A DNA stretch of 5,197 bases, taken from contig VHBF01000039.1 in the NCBI GenBank assembly GCA_016872075.1, positions 1 through 5,197 of the forward strand. The letters run 5' to 3'. A model generated the notes under the pieces. It was not told the origin of the DNA and made no database searches. It saw only the letters and a program-made list of their open reading frames with translations. This document shows positions 1 through 4,478 of this stretch, piece after piece (position 1 is the first letter of the stretch; every line of letters begins with the position of its first letter). Both the position numbers and the translations under genes were made by a program. This DNA is from Bacillota bacterium (lineage in GTDB: Bacteria > Bacillota_I > Bacilli_A > RFN20 > CAG-826).

Positions 1-203
1 AACTGATCGTCATGGACATAGGCTTGCAGAATATCGTTTTCTTTTAAAATATATTCTATCGTAATTCTCTTACCATTGACTTTGACATCTTTTTTTCTAA
101 ATAGTTTATAAATAAATGAAAGTGGGGCTTCTTTTAACCACTTTCGCATAAATTTATCCGCACGTTGATTGGCGGTTTGAGCGGTGATGGTAATTTGTTT
201 CAT
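1..203 (-). CDS. RluA-family RNA pseudouridine synthase, N-terminal part (cut by window edge)
   Basis: Only the first 67 residues are visible; the gene continues past position 1. They read as an S4-like RNA-binding domain: QRADKFMRKWLKEAPLSFIY at about residues 13-32, then KLFRKKDVKVNGK at 33-45. This is the usual N-terminal signature of RluC/RluD-type enzymes, which convert uridines in 23S rRNA to pseudouridine in the cytoplasm. The catalytic domain with its Asp lies outside the window, so the target uridine cannot be inferred. I chose the ATG at 203 because family members commonly begin close before the S4 domain. An in-frame ATG at 236 would add 11 residues (MTTPRSDKISE) but has no Shine-Dalgarno. 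At 203 the only SD-like bases, GGAG, touch the ATG, which is too close to work as an SD, and an extended -10 ends 7 nt upstream, so the mRNA may be leaderless. It is divergent from the tRNA-Ser gene. Confidence 0.85.
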   Translation of the reverse strand, partial: MKQITITAQTANQRADKFMRKWLKEAPLSFIYKLFRKKDVKVNGKRITIEYILKENDILQAYVHDDQ

Positions 204-210
204 CTCCGAT

Positions 211-219
211 ATTTTATCA
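211..219 (-). promoter_or_regulatory. Extended -10 promoter for the RluA-family gene (possible leaderless start)
   Basis: The minus strand reads TGATAAAAT, a TGn extension plus a -10 hexamer TAAAAT (5 of 6 to TATAAT). No recognisable -35 lies 16-18 nt upstream. The hexamer ends 7 nt before the ATG at 203, so initiation at the usual distance would start the transcript at or next to the A of the start codon. This is inferred from sequence only. Confidence 0.5.
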
Positions 220-247
220 CTTCTTGGTGTCGTCATCGGGTAAGTTT

Positions 248-256
248 TGTTATAAT
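248..256 (+). promoter_or_regulatory. Extended -10 promoter for tRNA-Ser (and probably zupT)
   Basis: TGTTATAAT is a perfect extended -10: TG at 248-249, one spacer base, consensus TATAAT at 251-256. The -35 position (about 228-233) has no useful match to TTGACA. Initiation about 7 nt downstream would fall near 263, leaving only 2-4 nt before the mature tRNA 5' end at 266. It lies back to back with the minus-strand promoter at 211-219. Confidence 0.7.
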
Positions 257-265
257 CATAATCAC

Positions 266-356
266 GGAGAAATACCCAAGTGGCTGAAGGGGCAGGCTTG
301 GAAAGCTTGTAGGTCCTTAACCGGGCGCGAGGGTTCAAATCCCTCTTTCTCCGCCA
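266..356 (+). tRNA. tRNA-Ser (anticodon GGA), CCA encoded
   Basis: A complete class II tRNA folds by eye. The acceptor GGAGAAA (266-272) pairs with TTTCTCC (346-352), followed by discriminator G353 and encoded CCA 354-356. The D-stem is CCC 275-277 with GGG 289-291. The anticodon stem CAGGC 293-297 pairs with GCTTG 305-309 around loop TTGGAAA, placing anticodon GGA at 300-302; it reads the Ser codons UCC and UCU. The long variable arm 310-328 has a 4-bp stem (GTCC 313-316 with GGGC 323-326, one G-U), as expected for tRNA-Ser. The T-stem GAGGG 329-333 pairs with CCCTC 341-345 around TTCAAAT. No terminator separates it from the transporter gene starting 9 nt later, so the two are probably co-transcribed. 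Confidence 0.97.
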
Positions 357-365
357 AATAAAACA

Positions 366-1139
366 ATGAATATTATCCTAGCCTTACTTCTTACATTATT
401 TGCCGGACTAGCTTCTGGTATCGGTGGTTTATTAGCATTTACTAAACTGGCAAACAATGCGAAATTTTTTGCTTCAAGTTTAGGGTTTTCTGCAGGGGTG
501 ATGCTTTATGTTTCTTTTCTAGAAATCATTCCCAAAGGTTTAGTCGCTTTAAACCAAAACTTTTCGGCATCGGTAAGTGAATGGATTGCAATCGGTGGAT
601 TTTTCATTGGTATTTTGTTTATCTTATTGATTGATCAAATGATTCCTCATGATCACAACCCTCATGAAATCAAAGAAAAGAACCAAACTTCTAGTTTAAT
701 GCGGATGGGTTTATTTTCAGCGTTTGCTATTGCCCTCCATAATTTTCCTGAAGGAATGGCAACCTTTTATGCCGCACTAGAGGATGTGCATTTGGGTTTA
801 GGGATTATGATTGCGATTGCGCTTCATAATATTCCAGAAGGTGTTGCGATTGCGCTACCAATATTTCAAGCGACAAAAAATCGGGTGAAAGCTTTTAATT
901 TTGCCTTACTCTCTGGATTGGCTGAACCGATTGGCGCCTTGATTGGATTTTTAATTTTTTCTTCAATATTACCGACTAGCGTCTTTGGTGTCATTTTCCC
1001 ATTTGTCGCAGGCATCATGGTCTATATTTCTTTAGACGAATTACTGCCTACCTCAGAAAATTATGGGCATCATCATTTATCGATTCTAGGATTAATCGGT
1101 GGTATGGCTGTGATGGCCTTATCACTTTTATTGATTTGA
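366..1139 (+). CDS. zupT: ZIP-family divalent metal transporter (ZupT type)
   Basis: This is an integral membrane importer of zinc and possibly iron or other divalent metals. The 257-residue length matches typical bacterial ZupT, with about eight hydrophobic segments. The two hallmark ZIP metal-site motifs are present: HNFPEG at residues 125-130 and HNIPEG at 154-159 (His, Asn and Glu ligands of transmembrane helices 4 and 5). AEPIGA at 186-191 is the conserved helix 6 motif. A His/Asp loop DQMIPHDHNPHE (90-101) lies between the third and fourth hydrophobic segments, and a short HHH lies at 235-237; both could bind metal. The ATG at 366 is chosen because the first helix begins at once. No Shine-Dalgarno is visible in the nine bases between the tRNA CCA and the ATG. 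Its last 12 bp overlap the end of the convergent amidohydrolase gene. No Fur- or Zur-like operator was seen. The exact metal cannot be read from sequence. Confidence 0.93.
   Translation: MNIILALLLTLFAGLASGIGGLLAFTKLANNAKFFASSLGFSAGVMLYVSFLEIIPKGLVALNQNFSASVSEWIAIGGFFIGILFILLIDQMIPHDHNPHEIKEKNQTSSLMRMGLFSAFAIALHNFPEGMATFYAALEDVHLGLGIMIAIALHNIPEGVAIALPIFQATKNRVKAFNFALLSGLAEPIGALIGFLIFSSILPTSVFGVIFPFVAGIMVYISLDELLPTSENYGHHHLSILGLIGGMAVMALSLLLI
1110..1129 (+). terminator. Weak Rho-independent terminator candidate inside the 3' end of zupT
   Basis: GTGATG (1110-1115) pairs with TATCAC (1120-1125), five standard pairs plus one G-U, around loop GCCT. TTTT at 1126-1129 follows, then a T-rich run through about 1146. 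The hairpin lies wholly inside the coding sequence, ahead of the TGA at 1137. The stem is short and the T-run broken, so termination would be inefficient. On the minus strand the same hairpin has no U-tract, so it does not serve the amidohydrolase. Confidence 0.35.
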
Positions 1140-2615
1140 TTTTTGATAGACGATTTGATTATCAATGATGGTCATCATAACCGAAGTAGTCGCTAATTTT
1201 TTTTCGTCCTTTAAAAAATCTTGATCAAAGAACGTGAAATCTGCAAGATTACCAACCTGGAGTGTGCCGCGATGGGCTAAATCATAGGTGGGTGTATTGG
1301 CACCAATCGTGTAGAGTTTAACCGCATCCAACATCGATAATTTTTCTTCAGGTTGATACACTTGCTGATTATGGTCGCTAATGCGAAGATAGGCAGCTTT
1401 GATACCAAATAACGGATTTGGAATTTCCACGGGAGCATCACTACTACCACATAAGACCAATTGCGATTGTTGATAGTGTTTCCAAGGATAAATCAGTTCG
1501 GTTTTAGGTGAAATCATCGCCAATGCCCAAGGCAAGTCTGAAGACATAAACTGAGGTTGAATGTCAAAAATTAAGGGTAGTTTTTTTAATTTATCCAAAG
1601 TCGATAGTTTGGCAAATGAAGCATGAATAATGCGGTCGTGCAATCCAACCTTGACCGGATGCTTGGCTAACCAATCCGCAACTTCATCTAATGCTTGATC
1701 GCCAATGGTATGAATCGCAATCGGTAAACCTGCTTGACGAATACGGACCAACAAAGCTTCCCAATCCTGCAAACTAAATTGTCTTTCTCCAAATTGTTTT
1801 GAATGTTGATAAGGTTGAGTCATCCAAGCGGTTTGACTAGAAATGGTGCCGTCATAGAAAGTCTTAATCGCGCCAAGCTGTAAATAAGGATTTTGATTTA
1901 GCCAGGGGCGTTTACTTTCTAAGAAGTTCGTCAATTCTAGGTGATGAATTAATAAATGCGTTCGAAACGGAACTATTTTTAAAGCATCCTCGAACGCTTC
2001 TAAGGTTTCCTTAAACCCATTAAAGTAAAAAAGATCATCACTATGTCCGCCGGTTATCCCAAAAGCTTGTAAGGTCTTTATTGCTTTGACAATCATCATC
2101 GTCAATTCAGATTTTGAGTATTTAGGAATACTCTGGACTGCTGCCATCGCCTCAGCCTCATGAAGAATGCCAGTAGGATGATGATGAAGGCCAATACGAT
2201 TCAATAATACTTGATTCACGGTTGCCCCATGATAGTCTGCGTGTCTAAGCAATATTGGTATGGTTGATGACAGTCGATCGAGATCAATTTTGGATAGATT
2301 CTGTTCAAGATGACCCTGGGCATACAAAAATGGAGATGTTAAATGCTGCTGAATTTTCTTAAGAATCGCATTTTTATCTGTCGACTTATTTAATTGCAAT
2401 AAAGTAAGTTTTTCACCATATCCCAATATATGTAAATGCGCATCGACAAATCCGGGTAAACCCATCCAACCATGAAGATCAATAGACCGTTGAGCTCGCC
2501 AAATGGGATGATGACCTAAATGAATAATCTTGCCATCTTCAACCCAAACTTCATCAACCGTAGGTTGTGATTCATTCAATGTATAAAAGTGACCATGATA
2601 ATATCGAGTTTTCAT
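1128..2615 (-). CDS. YtcJ-like metal-dependent amidohydrolase (amidohydrolase family 3)
   Basis: A 495-residue cytoplasmic hydrolase of the amidohydrolase superfamily (TIM barrel with small flanking beta domain); no signal peptide. Visible motifs in order: N-terminal beta segment (residues 1-50); PGFVDAHLHILGYG (54-67) with the metal pair H60/H62; KTFYDGTISSQTAW (251-264); IHTIGDQALDEVADW (301-315) with H302; RIIHAS (328-333) with H331; DIQPQF (351-356); GSSDAPVEIPNPLFGI (390-405) with the catalytic-type D393; and RGTLQVGNLADF (449-460), the usual return to the C-terminal beta domain. These match the YtcJ/NfdA/AepA group, whose characterised members include N-substituted formamide deformylases; most have no known substrate, and none can be assigned here. 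Family length is normally 490-560. No Shine-Dalgarno precedes the ATG at 2615: the upstream bases are a U-tract and the terminator of the preceding gene. The 3' end overlaps zupT by 12 bp tail to tail. Confidence 0.9.
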   Translation of the reverse strand: MKTRYYHGHFYTLNESQPTVDEVWVEDGKIIHLGHHPIWRAQRSIDLHGWMGLPGFVDAHLHILGYGEKLTLLQLNKSTDKNAILKKIQQHLTSPFLYAQGHLEQNLSKIDLDRLSSTIPILLRHADYHGATVNQVLLNRIGLHHHPTGILHEAEAMAAVQSIPKYSKSELTMMIVKAIKTLQAFGITGGHSDDLFYFNGFKETLEAFEDALKIVPFRTHLLIHHLELTNFLESKRPWLNQNPYLQLGAIKTFYDGTISSQTAWMTQPYQHSKQFGERQFSLQDWEALLVRIRQAGLPIAIHTIGDQALDEVADWLAKHPVKVGLHDRIIHASFAKLSTLDKLKKLPLIFDIQPQFMSSDLPWALAMISPKTELIYPWKHYQQSQLVLCGSSDAPVEIPNPLFGIKAAYLRISDHNQQVYQPEEKLSMLDAVKLYTIGANTPTYDLAHRGTLQVGNLADFTFFDQDFLKDEKKLATTSVMMTIIDNQIVYQKSNQ

Positions 2616-2622
2616 ATAAAAG

Positions 2623-2651
2623 AAAAAAAAGATTGCCTATTCAGCAATCTT
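2623..2651 (-). terminator. Rho-independent terminator of the small membrane-protein gene
   Basis: On the minus strand AAGATTGC (2651-2644) pairs perfectly with GCAATCTT (2636-2629) around a 7-nt loop. The U-run at 2630-2623 follows directly (eight Us, two of them in the stem), then C and more Us. The loop contains the TAG stop codon (2639-2637) of the small membrane-protein gene, so the 5' arm encodes its last residues. The U-tract ends only about 7 nt before the ATG of the amidohydrolase gene. Confidence 0.85.
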
Positions 2652-2978
2652 AGCATCTTGTAAACGTTGAGCGCGACGTTGTAATTTTTCTAATTGTTTT
2701 TCTTCTTCACTGGCAAGGCGTTGCATTAACAATGCAAAGATCAAAGCACCGGAGATCATCAGTAAACTACCCCAAATTTGCCAAGAAAAGTTAGTCGAAA
2801 GAAATTCATTCATCGCACTTTCAGCAATCCTAATCCAATTTTGGTCATAGGATAAAGGTAAAAAATCACGCAAAAAACCTAGAATAGCAAGTGCTAAACC
2901 TGCCACCAAAAAGAGCAAGGATACAATACGCCAGAATTGTTGCCCCAACGTTAATTGCATTTTTTTATTATTCTTCAT
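2637..2978 (-). CDS. Small two-helix membrane protein, function unknown
   Basis: I do not recognise this protein. It is 113 residues from the preferred start. It has a short basic N-terminus (MKNNKKMQ), a first hydrophobic helix at about residues 17-36 (ending LALAILGF), a linker of about 30 residues, and a second hydrophobic helix at about 67-86 (WGSLLMISGALIFALLM). A charged tail from about 89 to the end is rich in Glu, Lys, Arg and Gln and reads as one amphipathic or coiled-coil helix. With positive N-terminal residues both ends are probably cytoplasmic. The longest frame starts at ATG 2984 (115 residues), but the only Shine-Dalgarno (AGGA) is 1 nt from that ATG and 7 nt from the ATG at 2978, so 2978 is chosen. 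It has its own strong promoter upstream and a clear terminator at its end, so it is probably monocistronic. Confidence 0.75.
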   Translation of the reverse strand: MKNNKKMQLTLGQQFWRIVSLLFLVAGLALAILGFLRDFLPLSYDQNWIRIAESAMNEFLSTNFSWQIWGSLLMISGALIFALLMQRLASEEEKQLEKLQRRAQRLQDAKIAE

Positions 2979-2984
2979 ATTCAT

Positions 2985-2989
2985 TTCCT
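2985..2989 (-). promoter_or_regulatory. Shine-Dalgarno that decides the start of the small membrane protein
   Basis: AGGAA on the minus strand lies 6 nt from the ATG at 2978 but directly abuts the ATG at 2984, favouring the downstream start and a protein two residues shorter. Confidence 0.6.
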
Positions 2990-2995
2990 AGGGTG

Positions 2996-3024
2996 ATTTT
3001 AGCAATTATTAAGGGAAATATCAA
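2996..3024 (-). promoter_or_regulatory. Sigma-A type promoter for the small membrane-protein gene
   Basis: On the minus strand: -35 TTGATA (3024-3019, 5 of 6 to TTGACA), a 17-nt spacer, and -10 TAAAAT (3001-2996, 5 of 6), with a TGn extension (TGC at 3004-3002). It is the best promoter in the window and sits in the 46-nt gap after the HAD gene. Initiation about 7 nt downstream would fall near 2989, giving a leader of only about 10-12 nt that begins at the Shine-Dalgarno. An imperfect inverted repeat GCAATT/AATTGC (3002-3007 and 3023-3028) spans the spacer and -35, and could be an operator or chance. Confidence 0.75.
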
Positions 3025-3030
3025 TTGCAT

Positions 3031-3861
3031 TTATTCAATGATTTCTTTTAATTGATAGACTCTTTTAATAAAAAATTTGGCATGTTTTTTAACTTCTGGA
3101 TGAGCATGCTCCATGCAATAGCTTTGAGCAAAAGCCTTAAACATGGGAATATCATTTCCGGAGTCACCCACCACGATGACATCTTTTGGGTTAATTCCCT
3201 TTTTATCAATCAAAACTTTTAGCGCATTGGCTTTATTGGTGCCAAGTGCGGCAACCTCAATTAATCCGTTAATCCATGCAATTTCAAGATGGGGAAATTT
3301 CTTTTTTAATTTTTTACTTTCTTCCAAGGCCAAACGTTTTCCATGTTTACTAATCCCAAAATAAATCAACAATCGTTGAATCACTGCATCGCCATGAATT
3401 TGATTCATAAAATAGGCATTGTCCTTTTTATAGGCTTCACGATATCGACCTTGGAATAGGTAATAAAGTCGATAAATGATATCGAGGTACCATACATAAT
3501 TTGAGGTAAATACTATATTGGATTCATTGCTAGTATCAATCGAGAACATGAAACGTCGGTGCCTACTTTTGATATAGTTTGTCACAGACTCAACGTCTTT
3601 TGAGGTCATGGATTGATCAAGTATCACTTGATGTTGTTGCACGACCATGCATCCATTACGGCAAACAAAGTCAAGATCTAAATTAATTTGTTTTAAAACC
3701 TTTTCCACAAAAAAGCGATTTCTCGAAGTAACAAAAACAACTTGATGGCCGTTGGCAATTGCATATTTTAAAAATGCAACATTTTGCTTAGATACTAAGC
3801 TAATTCTCTTTTTTGGATAGAATAACGTTCCATCTAAATCGATTGCAAACAATTTTGGCAT
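3031..3861 (-). CDS. Cof-type HAD-superfamily phosphatase (subfamily IIB)
   Basis: A 276-residue cytoplasmic phosphatase of the HAD superfamily. Motif I is DLDGT at residues 8-12 (nucleophile D8, acid/base D10). Motif II is VTSR at 44-47. The motif III lysine is probably K210 (TNKANAL), and motif IV is GDSGNDIPM at 232-240 with D233 and D237 binding Mg2+. The insert between motifs II and III (about 75-195) is the type C2 cap; it contains an aromatic-rich stretch, WYLDIIYRLYYLF at 124-136. Length is normal for Cof/YidA-like enzymes, which dephosphorylate sugar phosphates, FMN, pyridoxal phosphate or similar small molecules. The substrate cannot be assigned. The start ATG follows the hpf stop codon after only 3 nt (TAA AGC ATG) and has no Shine-Dalgarno of its own, so translation is probably coupled to hpf. 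No terminator follows; the next gene has its own promoter. Confidence 0.93.
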   Translation of the reverse strand: MPKLFAIDLDGTLFYPKKRISLVSKQNVAFLKYAIANGHQVVFVTSRNRFFVEKVLKQINLDLDFVCRNGCMVVQQHQVILDQSMTSKDVESVTNYIKSRHRRFMFSIDTSNESNIVFTSNYVWYLDIIYRLYYLFQGRYREAYKKDNAYFMNQIHGDAVIQRLLIYFGISKHGKRLALEESKKLKKKFPHLEIAWINGLIEVAALGTNKANALKVLIDKKGINPKDVIVVGDSGNDIPMFKAFAQSYCMEHAHPEVKKHAKFFIKRVYQLKEIIE

Positions 3862-3864
3862 GCT

Positions 3865-4413
3865 TTATTGTAATTTATTTTCAGCTTGAATTAAACCAAA
3901 ACCACCGTCTTGGCGATGGTATAAAAGACTAATTTGTTTATCTTCAATATCAAGATAGATAAAGAAATTATGACCTAAAGCTTCCATTCTGGTAATCGCT
4001 TCTTCCATCGTCATGGGATTCAAAAAAATAGATTTTGTACGAACAACTTCATCTTTTTTACTTTGAACTTTTTCACTTTCAATTGCTTCTAAAATGATGG
4101 ATTCTCCTAAACTTTGATGCTTATAACTTTTAATTCGGGTCTTGAGTTTGCGGAGTTGATTATTCAGTTTATCGAGTGCTAAATCCACTGCCGCATATAA
4201 GTCATCATGTTTAACTTCGGCTCTGACGTCCATCATCGGTGTAAAAATAGTAATTTCAACTTTGGCGCCAACTTTATAGGAGCGAACAACCACTCGGCAT
4301 GTGACATCATCCTTGATAACAAAAAACTTGGAGAGGTGATCGAGTTTCTTTTGAATTGTATTCGAAATAGCACTGGTAACCTCAATATTTTTACCGACAA
4401 TTTGGTATTTCAT
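3865..4413 (-). CDS. hpf: Ribosome hibernation promoting factor, long form
   Basis: HPF binds the 30S decoding region in slow growth or stationary phase, blocks translation and, in the long form, joins 70S ribosomes into 100S dimers. The protein is 182 residues. Residues 1-100 form the S30AE (YfiA-like) domain: MKYQIVGKNIEVTSAI at the start, DVRAEVKHDDLYAAVDLALD at 62-81, then a basic helix KLNNQLRKLKTRIKSYKH at 82-99. A variable acidic/lysine linker (about 100-124) leads to the C-terminal dimerisation domain: VRTKSIFLNPMTMEEAI at 124-140, EALGHNFFIY at 144-153, YHRQDGGFGLIQ at 165-176. This is the standard long form of Gram-positive bacteria. A perfect Shine-Dalgarno lies 6 nt before the ATG, and an extended -10 lies just upstream. 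It follows metK by 65 nt on the same strand without a terminator, and is followed after 3 nt by the HAD gene. Confidence 0.96.
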   Translation of the reverse strand: MKYQIVGKNIEVTSAISNTIQKKLDHLSKFFVIKDDVTCRVVVRSYKVGAKVEITIFTPMMDVRAEVKHDDLYAAVDLALDKLNNQLRKLKTRIKSYKHQSLGESIILEAIESEKVQSKKDEVVRTKSIFLNPMTMEEAITRMEALGHNFFIYLDIEDKQISLLYHRQDGGFGLIQAENKLQ

Positions 4414-4419
4414 ATGCCA

Positions 4420-4425
4420 CTCCTT
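4420..4425 (-). promoter_or_regulatory. Strong Shine-Dalgarno of hpf
   Basis: AAGGAG on the minus strand, 6 nt before the ATG at 4413. It is the only consensus-strength ribosome binding site seen in the window, so the organism does use Shine-Dalgarno initiation, which makes its absence at other genes notable. Confidence 0.85.
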
Positions 4426-4433
4426 ATATTCAT

Positions 4434-4442
4434 ATTATCTCA
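4434..4442 (-). promoter_or_regulatory. Extended -10 promoter candidate for hpf and the HAD gene
   Basis: The minus strand reads TGAGATAAT: a TGn extension plus GATAAT (5 of 6 to TATAAT). No good -35 is present at 16-18 nt. Initiation about 7 nt downstream would give a leader of roughly 14 nt carrying the AAGGAG site. A small inverted repeat overlaps the TGn element. Read-through from metK is an alternative source of transcript. Confidence 0.45.
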
Positions 4443-4454
4443 AGTTTTTCTTGA
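4440..4454. repeat. Short inverted repeat overlapping the hpf promoter
   Basis: TCAAG (4440-4444) and CTTGA (4450-4454) are perfect 5-bp arms around TTTTT. On the minus strand the repeat covers the TGn of the extended -10 and part of the spacer, where a repressor could block initiation. It has no U-tract after it in the minus direction, so it is not a terminator for metK. The arms are short enough to be chance. Confidence 0.3.
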
Positions 4455-4478
4455 ACAAGGTAGTGGTAATGGAGATTT

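Noticed and set aside
201..236. Upstream in-frame ATG at 236 for the RluA-family gene
   Set aside because: It has no Shine-Dalgarno, the extra 11 residues do not look like family sequence, and the likely -10 would lie inside the coding region.
811..856. 13-nt direct repeat TTGCGATTGCGCT in zupT
   Set aside because: It encodes the repeated Ile/Ala-rich helix segments around HNIPEG and is explained by the protein sequence.
1137..1139. Possible use of TGA as Trp (Mycoplasma code)
   Set aside because: The seen Trp codons are TGG, no gene has an internal TGA, and stopping at TGA gives zupT its usual length.
3002..3028. Inverted repeat after the HAD gene as a terminator
   Set aside because: The stem is 6 bp with a 15-nt loop and no U-tract follows on the minus strand; it overlaps a good promoter instead.
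3143..3364. Plus-strand open frame of 73 codons inside the HAD gene
   Set aside because: It lies antisense to a well-conserved gene, has no recognisable domain and no ribosome binding site.
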